Of a stretch of 64,000 nt of DNA, positions 26,989 through 33,168 are shown in pieces. Both the position numbers and the translations under genes were made by a program. A model generated the notes under the pieces. The model was not told the DNA's origin. It worked only from the letters and a program-made list of their open reading frames with translations, and made no database searches. Each line of letters begins with the position of its first letter. The first letter of the stretch is position 1. Origin of the DNA: Streptomyces finlayi (GTDB lineage: Bacteria > Actinomycetota > Actinomycetes > Streptomycetales > Streptomycetaceae); the NCBI RefSeq assembly GCF_014216315.1, contig NZ_CP045702.1:992001-1056000 (forward strand). The letters are read 5' to 3'.

Positions 26989-27035
26989 AGCCCCGCACTG
27001 ACTGACCTTCGGGTTGGTTGGTGCGGGGCTTTTTC
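26989..27035 (+). terminator. Terminator with UUCG tetraloop
   Basis: AGCCCCGCACTGACTGACC-TTCG-GGTTGGTTGGTGCGGGGCT folds into a near-continuous stem (with G-U pairs) and ends in TTTT. An almost identical terminator lies at 45,514. Confidence 0.88.
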
Positions 27036-27041
27036 ACGTTG

Positions 27042-27090
27042 ACCTAATCTCGTGATTGGGTTGGACACGGCAAGGTAATCACGCTACGGT
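27042..27090 (+). promoter_or_regulatory. Repressor promoter with overlapping CIR-like operator, copy 6
   Basis: The palindrome ACCTAATCTCGTGATTGGGT (27042-27061) overlaps a -35 box TTGGAC (27061-27066), with TACGGT 18 bp further (27085-27090). This arrangement suggests an autoregulated promoter for the downstream gene. Confidence 0.7.
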
Positions 27091-27121
27091 CAGCGAAGTA
27101 CACCGACGAAGGGGGCAGCGA

Positions 27122-28921
27122 GTGAGCGGCGTTAGCGCACCGAAGGGCTACCGGACCTTCCACCTTGGCAAGGGGTCTGTTGCACACGGAGCCCAGGACA
27201 GCGACGTTCGCACGCTGTGCAAGAAGCCGATTACGAAGGTTCGTCTGTCGCATACGCCGTACCTCACGTGCACAGCGTGTCGGGCTGCCGCTGCGAAACT
27301 TGCCCCCGTCTTGACGCATAGCGACCGGTACATGACGTTCTTCTTTGCTGAGAACGGGTTCATGCGGCCCGGTATCGACGTGCCTCGTTTGGCTACCGCG
27401 CGCAAGGCTGCTAGCGCTGTCGCGGACATGCACTCTGAGCGCTGGTACGAAGTCGCCTATGAGGCTTACTGCGCGGTATCTGATTCTTCGTCGGCTGCTA
27501 CGATCAGCGCGGATTCCGACACTGAGGGGACGGACGAGATGCCGAAGAAGGGGGCGCGGCTTCCGTGGCGACTGACTTTTCAGTACGCCACTCAGGAGCG
27601 CGCATCAAGCAACGCTTACTCCGCCCAGAGCGAGGCGGAGAGGCAGGCGGACGAGATGGTTCGTACTGCGGCGCGCAATGAATCCTCCGTCTCCATCACG
27701 ATCAGCAACCGTGACAGTGGGGAAAGCTACAGCTACCCCCGTACCGAAGGAGTGCCCGACATGCCCGCGAAGAAGACCGCAGCGACGAAGCCCGAAGAAA
27801 TCGACGTTGACGGGCTCACGTCCCAGGTGCACGAGCTTGCCGACCGCATCAAGACGGAGAAGAACCCGGCTGAACTGGAAAGCCTGGCCGCTTCCGCTGA
27901 GTCCATCATCCGGCGGCTTCCCACGGCAAAGCGGACCGCTCTCCGTAAGGCAGTCAAGGACGCGAAGGCAGCAGCCGCGAAGTCGGAGCCGAAGCCGGAG
28001 CCGGAGCCGGCGGAGCCTTCCACGGAGATCGTGAAGAACACCGATGACCCGATGACGTGGGACAACGTTCCCCAGCTCATTGAGGCTGCGGCTGCACAAA
28101 TGCGGGAAGGCTCAGCGGCCGGACGTCAGCTTCAGTCCGCTGGGGAGCGCGTGGCGAACATTCTCCTGACGATCCGTCAGAACATGATTGACCCGGAAAC
28201 CGGCTTGCCTGACCTTGTGTGGCGCATGAAGGCGACCCGGAACGCTGCGGGCAAGGTGTACGCGGACGCGCTGAAGGGTGTGTCCGAAGACGAAGTGGAG
28301 CTGCGCGAGGCTCACGCGGCGCTTCAGATCGCCACCCGAAACAAGGCCAGTGACGTTCTCGTAGCGTGGCTGCGCGGGTACGACCGGGACGACGAAAAAT
28401 CAGTCTCCATGCTCGCTGAGATTTTCCCGGGCGCCGTGGAGCTGCTGGAAGCGGACCCGGAGCTTTCCGCCGAAGGTGCGATCCGACAGCTGTACGCGGC
28501 GAAGAGCGTGGAGCTTCCCATTCGTGGGCGCACTGAGGCAATGCGCATCACTCGGCGCATGGAAACAATTGAAAAGACGACCAAGCAGATTGAAGCGCAT
28601 CAGGACGCGGGCAACGCGGCAAAGGTCGAAGAGCTTCAGGCAAAGATCAGCGACCTGAAGGCAGACCTTCCCCCGGACGCGCTTGCCAAGCTGGGCGAAA
28701 CGGCAGCGGAGAAGAGCGACGCGGAGCGCACCAAGGAAACCATTTCGAAGGCGCGGAAGCTGTTCGAGACGGCGGGCAAGCGTCAGGCGAAGCTGACTGC
28801 CGCTCAAAAGCGCAAAACGAAGGCGGAGCTGTACACGCTCATTCGCGAAATGGTGGACACGTTCGGGCTGGATTACAGCGCCCTTGCGCCGGCTGAAGAG
28901 ACGGAAGCCGAGAACGGGTGA
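27122..28921 (+). CDS. Probable phage repressor, phiC31 c-like, with nested internal starts
   Basis: The long form has 599 residues from GTG 27122. The N-terminal 80 residues contain Cys-based motifs (TLCKKPIT, YLTCTACRAAA). ATG 27539 (behind GAGGGG) and ATG 27761 (behind GAAGGAG) would give 460- and 386-residue proteins with the same C-terminus. phiC31 repressor gene c is known to make three nested proteins of about 74, 54 and 42 kDa from one frame. The C-terminal half is helical and charged (TEAMRITRRMETIEKTTKQI) and could hold the DNA-binding region. Position, the operator at its promoter and the nested starts support the repressor call; sequence homology could not be tested. Confidence 0.6.
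   Translation: MSGVSAPKGYRTFHLGKGSVAHGAQDSDVRTLCKKPITKVRLSHTPYLTCTACRAAAAKLAPVLTHSDRYMTFFFAENGFMRPGIDVPRLATARKAASAVADMHSERWYEVAYEAYCAVSDSSSAATISADSDTEGTDEMPKKGARLPWRLTFQYATQERASSNAYSAQSEAERQADEMVRTAARNESSVSITISNRDSGESYSYPRTEGVPDMPAKKTAATKPEEIDVDGLTSQVHELADRIKTEKNPAELESLAASAESIIRRLPTAKRTALRKAVKDAKAAAAKSEPKPEPEPAEPSTEIVKNTDDPMTWDNVPQLIEAAAAQMREGSAAGRQLQSAGERVANILLTIRQNMIDPETGLPDLVWRMKATRNAAGKVYADALKGVSEDEVELREAHAALQIATRNKASDVLVAWLRGYDRDDEKSVSMLAEIFPGAVELLEADPELSAEGAIRQLYAAKSVELPIRGRTEAMRITRRMETIEKTTKQIEAHQDAGNAAKVEELQAKISDLKADLPPDALAKLGETAAEKSDAERTKETISKARKLFETAGKRQAKLTAAQKRKTKAELYTLIREMVDTFGLDYSALAPAEETEAENG
27761..28921 (+). CDS. Short in-frame product of the repressor gene (internal start)
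   Basis: ATG 27761 lies 9 bp after GAAGGAG, the best ribosome binding site in the gene. The product (MPAKKTAATKPEE...) would have 386 residues, about 42 kDa. It starts exactly at the junction between the variable N-terminal half and the charged, helical C-terminal half. Confidence 0.5.
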   Translation: MPAKKTAATKPEEIDVDGLTSQVHELADRIKTEKNPAELESLAASAESIIRRLPTAKRTALRKAVKDAKAAAAKSEPKPEPEPAEPSTEIVKNTDDPMTWDNVPQLIEAAAAQMREGSAAGRQLQSAGERVANILLTIRQNMIDPETGLPDLVWRMKATRNAAGKVYADALKGVSEDEVELREAHAALQIATRNKASDVLVAWLRGYDRDDEKSVSMLAEIFPGAVELLEADPELSAEGAIRQLYAAKSVELPIRGRTEAMRITRRMETIEKTTKQIEAHQDAGNAAKVEELQAKISDLKADLPPDALAKLGETAAEKSDAERTKETISKARKLFETAGKRQAKLTAAQKRKTKAELYTLIREMVDTFGLDYSALAPAEETEAENG

Positions 28922-29058
28922 CCGACGAAACTCCGGCGGAGCACGAAGCTTCCGCATCTGCTGAGGTGGCGCAGTGCGCGCGTGATGGACACTGCGGGTG
29001 CTGGGACTGGAACCCGTCCGGTGTCGTCTGCTGCGGGTGCGGCACCGTGAAGCCCTGA
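28918..29058 (+). CDS. Cys-rich mini-protein (zinc-ribbon-like)
   Basis: A 46-residue protein starting at GTG 28918 in a GTGA overlap with the repressor gene. It has six cysteines in the pattern C-x5-C-x-C and later CC-x-C (DGHCGCWDWNPSGVVCCGCG). It probably binds zinc. Translational coupling suggests it belongs with the repressor. Confidence 0.55.
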   Translation: MTDETPAEHEASASAEVAQCARDGHCGCWDWNPSGVVCCGCGTVKP

Positions 29059-29077
29059 GCAGCCTTCCCAGCCCTTA

Positions 29078-29113
29078 GAAGCCCCGTTGGTCTCCACGTA
29101 CCGGCGGGGCTTC
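29078..29113 (+). terminator. Terminator after repressor gene
   Basis: GAAGCCCCG (29078-29086) and CGGGGCTTC (29105-29113) pair perfectly around an 18-nt loop. Confidence 0.7.
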
Positions 29114-29154
29114 GTCACGTCCAAGCTCAGCGCCACGAGCCTTGACCTGGGGCG

Positions 29155-29248
29155 AGTGACGGAGTGACGGAGTTGTTCATTTTTCAGATTCACAACAACA
29201 CCTATAAGAGCTAACCCCGGATCGGCTTCACTTCGTCACTCCGTCACC
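29155..29248 (+). promoter_or_regulatory. 94-bp inverted-repeat operator/promoter element, copy B
   Basis: AGTGACGGAGTGACGGAG (29155-29172) and CTTCGTCACTCCGTCACC (29231-29248) are inverted at 16 of 18 positions. The AT-rich centre includes CAACAACACCTATAAGAG with a TATAAG -10 candidate. Overall length and spacing equal copy A at 8607. It stands where the early lytic promoter is expected. Confidence 0.65.
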
Positions 29249-29261
29249 CGGTCCGCTGATC

Positions 29262-29305
29262 GGTATCTCACTCCCTTCGTACAGGTACACACCTACGAAG
29301 GGAGC
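29262..29305 (+). promoter_or_regulatory. 16-mer leader element, copy 5, long hairpin
   Basis: CTCCCTTCGTA plus AGGT pairs with ACCTACGAAGGGAG, with one bulged C. The right arm contains the AAGGGAG ribosome binding site of the exonuclease gene (TTG 29310). Confidence 0.85.
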
Positions 29306-29309
29306 GACC

Positions 29310-30203
29310 TTGCCGAAGGTTCGCACTGTTTACCGTGGCGGAAGCCGTTTCTACGTCCACCCTGAGGACCGGGAACTTGTTCACCCGGGCGTGACGTCCA
29401 TCCTGGGAATGTCTGCAAAGCAGAACTTCCTAGCTCCGTGGCAGGCGAAGCTGACTGCCGAACTCGCCGTGGACTCCATCGACTTCATTGCAGACATGGC
29501 GGAGCGCGACCGTGAAGGCGCCGTGGATTATCTCAAGGGCGCTGCCCGCCGGTACACCAAGGTTCGCGCCGACATCGGCAGCGAGGCTCACGACATGTTC
29601 GAGCGCATGATTCGCGGCGAAGGCGGGCTTGCGGAGAAGCACCCCGCCGGCTCACCCCGCGCCGGTCAGTTCCGGGTTCGCGTCGCCCCCGACATGGAGC
29701 CCTACCGGCAGCACTTCGCGGAGTTCCTTGAGGCAGTCAACCCGGAGTTCGTCCGCGCTGAAGACGTGGTTTGGTCGGACACGTACGGCTACGCGGGTTC
29801 GTTTGACGTCTGGCTTTACGTGTGGCTGGACGAGAACGGCTACCCGACTCCTGACCGTTCCGGCACGCGTCACCTGATCCTTGGTGACTGGAAGACGGGC
29901 AAGAACACGTACCCGGACGTTGCGCTTCAGCTTGCTGCGTACGAGCGCGCCGACTACGTCATTGACCCGGACGGCAACCGTGAGCCCCTGCCGGAGTTCG
30001 ACGGTTCGGCGGTGCTCCACATCACTGACGAGACCTGGGCGTTCAAGCCGGTTGTGACCGATGACGATGTCTTCGCCCAGTTCCTGCGGCTGCGCGGGAC
30101 GTTCGAGTGGGACCGGGGCATGTCGCGGAAGGTGCTCGGCAAGCCGATCGCGAAGAAGACCAGCGGGAAGCTTGTCACCGGTACCCAGCGAAGGGCGCGC
30201 TAA
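29310..30203 (+). CDS. RecB/Cas4-like exonuclease
   Basis: The 297-residue protein starts at TTG 29310. The PD-(D/E)xK nuclease core is visible: IGSEAHDMFERMIRGEG (motif with His), YAGSFDVWLYVW (Asp), then HLILGDWKTGKNTYPDVALQLAAYERA (D-x-K and the QxxxY helix). Such proteins process DNA ends in phage recombination or replication. It is the first gene of the early operon. Confidence 0.82.
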   Translation: MPKVRTVYRGGSRFYVHPEDRELVHPGVTSILGMSAKQNFLAPWQAKLTAELAVDSIDFIADMAERDREGAVDYLKGAARRYTKVRADIGSEAHDMFERMIRGEGGLAEKHPAGSPRAGQFRVRVAPDMEPYRQHFAEFLEAVNPEFVRAEDVVWSDTYGYAGSFDVWLYVWLDENGYPTPDRSGTRHLILGDWKTGKNTYPDVALQLAAYERADYVIDPDGNREPLPEFDGSAVLHITDETWAFKPVVTDDDVFAQFLRLRGTFEWDRGMSRKVLGKPIAKKTSGKLVTGTQRRAR

Positions 30204-30445
30204 TGGCGGAACGATTCTTCCGCGTGCTACCCGGACGGTATCCGCTCCGGAACAGTGAAGTGCGCGTTCAGTTCCGGGAGCGTCGGCGCTTCGGTTCGGT
30301 GCTCGTGGACGAGATGCGTGCGTGGGTGGACGACACCCCGGACCCGAAGGCAGTGGTTGACCGCACGAAGCGTGCCATCATCCAGCGGCTTGCCCGCGAT
30401 CTAGCCGTGAACGACTTGATGGGAGACACCCCGTACAAGCCCTGA
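30203..30445 (+). CDS. Phage early protein, unknown
   Basis: An 80-residue basic protein from ATG 30203 in a TAATG overlap with the exonuclease. It is rich in Arg (EVRVQFRERRRFGSVLVDEM) with a helical C-terminus (VVDRTKRAIIQRLARDLAV). I see no known family; coupling suggests a partner of the nuclease. Confidence 0.6.
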   Translation: MAERFFRVLPGRYPLRNSEVRVQFRERRRFGSVLVDEMRAWVDDTPDPKAVVDRTKRAIIQRLARDLAVNDLMGDTPYKP

Positions 30446-30457
30446 GGGCGCCGGCCG

Positions 30458-30505
30458 GGTCTCTCACTCCCTTGATGGTGCCTGACAGCGACTCACTGAA
30501 GGGGC
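30458..30505 (+). promoter_or_regulatory. 16-mer leader element, copy 6
   Basis: GGTCTCTCACTCCCTT precedes ATG 30512. CCCTT can pair with the AAGGGG ribosome binding site. Confidence 0.72.
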
Positions 30506-30511
30506 GCAGCG

Positions 30512-30697
30512 ATGGCAAGCACAACAGGCACCATCAAGGACGCGTACGCGTTCGGCGGAAGCGTGACGCTGCATATGAACCCTGTGTACTGCGACGTGTC
30601 CCGGCCGTTGGCTGCGGGGCTGACACCTGACGAAGCACGGCTGTTGGGTCTCAAGCTCATCCGTCTGGCAGACACGGCAGAGAAGCAGGAGTGGTGA
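30512..30697 (+). CDS. Small early protein
   Basis: A 61-residue protein behind AAGGGGCGCAGCG. GSVTLHMNPVYCDVSRPLAAGLTPDEARLLGLKLIRLAD has the look of a small domain with a C-terminal helix. Function unknown. Confidence 0.55.
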   Translation: MASTTGTIKDAYAFGGSVTLHMNPVYCDVSRPLAAGLTPDEARLLGLKLIRLADTAEKQEW

Positions 30698-30698
30698 C

Positions 30699-30851
30699 GT
30701 GACCCGCGAAGAAGCGCTTATCAAGGCGACCGACCACGTAGCCAAGCTTGCGACGAACGCGCGCGGCTATCAGGACGTCACCCTTGTCCAAAAGGTTGAC
30801 GCTGTGGAACGGCTTGCCCGTTTCCTGATCGGAGAGGAAGACGCGGCATGA
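30699..30851 (+). CDS. Small early protein
   Basis: A 50-residue, mostly helical protein from GTG 30699, 1 bp after the previous stop. It ends in an ATGA overlap with the next gene. Function unknown. Confidence 0.5.
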   Translation: MTREEALIKATDHVAKLATNARGYQDVTLVQKVDAVERLARFLIGEEDAA

Positions 30852-31042
30852 TGGCGTTCCACAAGTCCACGCAAACCCCGTTCTGTGTGTACTTCACGCG
30901 GGAGGAAGCGGAGAACATCGCCAACGAGTGCGCCGAAGCCCTCAGCACCGCCTACCGGTTCAACACCCAACTCCCTGAGACGCAACGACTCTTCACCAAG
31001 CTTCGGGCACTGCTGGACAGTCCGGATAGGAAGCGCGCCTAG
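30848..31042 (+). CDS. Small early protein
   Basis: A 64-residue protein starting in the ATGA overlap at 30848. YFTREEAENIANECAEALSTAYRFN and RLFTKLRALLDS are helices. It resembles the two preceding small proteins in general layout, hinting at duplication. Function unknown. Confidence 0.5.
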   Translation: MMAFHKSTQTPFCVYFTREEAENIANECAEALSTAYRFNTQLPETQRLFTKLRALLDSPDRKRA

Positions 31043-31092
31043 GCGTCGCTGAGCGTCCGCCGCAAGCAATCCTGACCAACTCCCCCACGCCT

Positions 31093-31128
31093 GCCCCTCA
31101 GTGCCTCACGCGGGCGCTGGGGGGCTTT
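31093..31128 (+). terminator. Terminator after small early genes
   Basis: GCCCCTCAGTG pairs with CGCTGGGGGGC (one mismatch) and is followed by TTTCGT. Confidence 0.65.
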
Positions 31129-31148
31129 CGTGCGTTCTGAGGCCCGTA

Positions 31149-31246
31149 GGTATCTCACTCCCTTACGAGTTCTCGGAAGAGCACATCGGTTGCCCGGGAC
31201 GTGGCAAGTTCCGTCCCGGGCACCCTTCAAGAGGGAGCGGCCCTAC
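31149..31246 (+). promoter_or_regulatory. 16-mer leader element, copy 7, with second hairpin
   Basis: GGTATCTCACTCCCTT is followed by a second, unrelated stem TGCCCGGGACG...CGTCCCGGGCA (about 31190-31222). CTCCCTT can pair with AAGAGGGAG next to ATG 31247. The leader is nearly 100 nt, the longest of the family. Confidence 0.72.
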
Positions 31247-31981
31247 ATGGCGCGTAAGAGCATTTGGGCGAAGGACGAAGAGAACAAGCCGGCGGAGCGC
31301 AAGGTGTACACGGATGACACCGTGGGCCGACTCCACAACGGTTGTACGGAGTGGGACGAGACGAAGAAGAAGCACCTTCCCGTTTCGCTGGAGAAGTGGC
31401 GCGTCTCGACCGGTGACAAGGTCGTGGCTGACGCGGTCGCCCAGCTCTTCGGCGGTACTCCCGTGGAGAACGAGGAGAGCACTTCCGAGAACTTCATCGA
31501 CGTTTTCACGGACGCGAAGAAGGTTCCGGTGATCATCGAACAGGAGGGGATCTATTGGGACATGAAGCAGTGGATCAACGGCAAGCTCGTGCACCACTGC
31601 GACGGCTTCAACTTCCTGTCTCACCCCCGGGACGAAAAGCTTGTGGGCGCGGAGTGCGGTTGCCCCGTGCTCTTCGCTGACCGGAAGCAGGCAGCAGACG
31701 ACTACCAGGGGCCGAACCCTTCTATCAAGGTGACCTTCCGGTTTGCCGACGATCCGGAGCTTGGTCTTTTCTCTTTCCAGACCGGATCGTGGACGCTCTT
31801 CAAGATCATCCACGAGTCGGAAGGCGCGCTTGAGGACGTAGGCGAGACGGCTACCGGCGCGCTTGAGCTGGAGTACGTGGAGTACACCGCGAAGAAGGGG
31901 AAGATGCGTGGCAAGCTCGTCACGTACACGAAGCCGGTCATTCACATTGGCCGCGCGTACAACGATGCGATTGCCGAGTGA
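31247..31981 (+). CDS. Gp3-like recombination directionality factor (probable)
   Basis: A 244-residue protein, the length I recall for phiC31 Gp3, which makes the serine integrase excise rather than integrate. It sits between an early exonuclease and the primase, as in phiC31-family genomes. Visible segments include YWDMKQWINGKLVHHCDGFNF, a Cys pair in GAECGCPVLFADRKQ and SIKVTFRFADDPELGLFSFQ. No other family comes to mind. Homology needs a search, but an RDF must exist for this integrase and this is the best candidate. Confidence 0.6.
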   Translation: MARKSIWAKDEENKPAERKVYTDDTVGRLHNGCTEWDETKKKHLPVSLEKWRVSTGDKVVADAVAQLFGGTPVENEESTSENFIDVFTDAKKVPVIIEQEGIYWDMKQWINGKLVHHCDGFNFLSHPRDEKLVGAECGCPVLFADRKQAADDYQGPNPSIKVTFRFADDPELGLFSFQTGSWTLFKIIHESEGALEDVGETATGALELEYVEYTAKKGKMRGKLVTYTKPVIHIGRAYNDAIAE

Positions 31982-32226
31982 CCGCCGAACTGACCACGTT
32001 CCGGGCGCCCGACGTTCCTATTGAGCCGTTCAGCTTCGCGGCGCGGGACTGGGACGAAGGGCGCGCGGGGGCATCCCTGCTCAGCCGCGTAATGGGTGGC
32101 GCGAGTGACGAAGCCGTTCGGGCTCCGCTTTGGCAGTACGCCCCGTACATGCGTCCTGCTGTGCTGGGTGAGCGTCGGCGCCGCTTCGGAGTGCAGGAAG
32201 CGACCGGTGACCCGGAGTATGTCTAA
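31978..32226 (+). CDS. Phage early protein, unknown
   Basis: An 82-residue protein from GTG 31978, in a GTGA overlap with the RDF candidate. It contains VPIEPFSFAARDWDEGRAGASLL and a basic LGERRRRFG. Function unknown. Confidence 0.55.
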   Translation: MTAELTTFRAPDVPIEPFSFAARDWDEGRAGASLLSRVMGGASDEAVRAPLWQYAPYMRPAVLGERRRRFGVQEATGDPEYV

Positions 32227-32509
32227 GCGCGGAACGGTCACTGACTACGCGGGCGAAGCCCTGTACCGGGGTGACCTGATCAACTACGCGTCGCGACGTG
32301 AGAACGGCGTGCGTGCGTCTGACGCGATCATTCGCGCGATCTACTTCGTGCGCGTTGAGGGGCGCAAGTTCCCCATGCTCAAGGTTCAGCCGACCGGCAC
32401 GGACAGCGGGTTTGAGCCCCGCAAGAGTCTGCGCATGGAGCACGTGGCGACAACGCATGTGCGGTTGCTGCGCAGCAACGTGACCGGCGAACAGAACGAG
32501 AACACCTAG
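32219..32509 (+). CDS. Phage early protein, unknown
   Basis: A 96-residue protein starting at ATG 32219 inside the end of the previous gene. Mixed alpha/beta with VTDYAGEALYRGDLINYASR and FVRVEGRKFPMLKVQPTG. Function unknown. Confidence 0.55.
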   Translation: MSKRGTVTDYAGEALYRGDLINYASRRENGVRASDAIIRAIYFVRVEGRKFPMLKVQPTGTDSGFEPRKSLRMEHVATTHVRLLRSNVTGEQNENT

Positions 32510-32517
32510 CAAACCGA

Positions 32518-32560
32518 AGAGCCCCGGGCGGAGCAACGAGCTTCGTACCGGGGCTCTTTG
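32518..32560 (+). terminator. Terminator
   Basis: AGAGCCCCGG (32518) pairs with CCGGGGCTCT (32548) and is followed by TTGT. Confidence 0.8.
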
Positions 32561-32562
32561 TC

Positions 32563-32581
32563 GTAATCACGAGATTGGGTC
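32563..32581. promoter_or_regulatory. Conserved inverted repeat (CIR-like), copy 7
   Basis: GTAATCACGAGATTGGGTC lies between a terminator and the ATG at 32586, so it probably overlaps a promoter that reads into the next genes. Confidence 0.7.
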
Positions 32582-32585
32582 AGGT

Positions 32586-32771
32586 ATGGCAACTCTGGTA
32601 ATCGGCCCGGAGAGCGCCCCCGCGTTGGGAGACGTGCGCGCCCTGGGTACGGGGGACGTCGCGCTACTGCGGACCGGGGCAGATGAGCGGGAAGACTGGG
32701 GGCGCTACCTTGACGCGCTCTCCGCCGCTGTAACCCGTGGCGCTGAAGTGTGGTGGCGCCGTGACGCATGA
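32586..32771 (+). CDS. Small early protein
   Basis: A 61-residue protein. ATG 32586 follows the operator by only 4 bp and no ribosome binding site is visible, so it may be translated from a leaderless or very short leader transcript, or start further in. It overlaps the HNH gene. Function unknown. Confidence 0.45.
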   Translation: MATLVIGPESAPALGDVRALGTGDVALLRTGADEREDWGRYLDALSAAVTRGAEVWWRRDA

Positions 32772-33108
32772 CGCGAAGTGCCCGTGCGGCCCGTGCAAGG
32801 CGAAGCGCCGCAAGGGATACATCAAGGACTACTACCGGAAACTTCCGAAGGACAAGCGGCACACCCTCACGCACCGCAAGCGCGCCCAGGACTACGGCGT
32901 TGAACACGAGCCGTACAGCCGCACAGAGATCATGCGCCGATGGGGCTACCGCTGCGCCTACTGCGACGCACGGGCCATGCACCTGGACCACGTCCACCCG
33001 CTCAGCAAGGGGGGCGCCGACAAGGCTTCCAACATCCTGCCTGCGTGCGCCGGCTGCAACTTGAGCAAGGGCGCGAAGACGCTTGCCGACTGGGCGCTGA
33101 CGTTCTAG
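32761..33108 (+). CDS. HNH endonuclease
   Basis: A 115-residue HNH nuclease; GTG 32761 is preferred, GTG 32737 is an alternative. Zinc cysteines are CPCGPC, CAYC and CAGC. The core is CDARAMHLDHVHPLSKGGADKASNILP with the DH pair and Asn. It interrupts the early module before the primase and could be a free-standing homing-type nuclease. Confidence 0.82.
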   Translation: MTHDAKCPCGPCKAKRRKGYIKDYYRKLPKDKRHTLTHRKRAQDYGVEHEPYSRTEIMRRWGYRCAYCDARAMHLDHVHPLSKGGADKASNILPACAGCNLSKGAKTLADWALTF

Positions 33109-33110
33109 CG

Positions 33111-33168
33111 GGTATCTCACTCCCTTAGGGCTCCACGAGACACCGACGAAGGGAAGACGCTCGTGGAG
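33111..33168 (+). promoter_or_regulatory. 16-mer leader element, copy 8, with start-codon hairpin
   Basis: GGTATCTCACTCCCTT (33111-33126) can pair with AAGGGA near the ribosome binding site. A second stem, CTCCACGAG (33131-33139) with CTCGTGGAG (33160-33168), encloses the GTG start codon of the primase itself. Confidence 0.75.
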
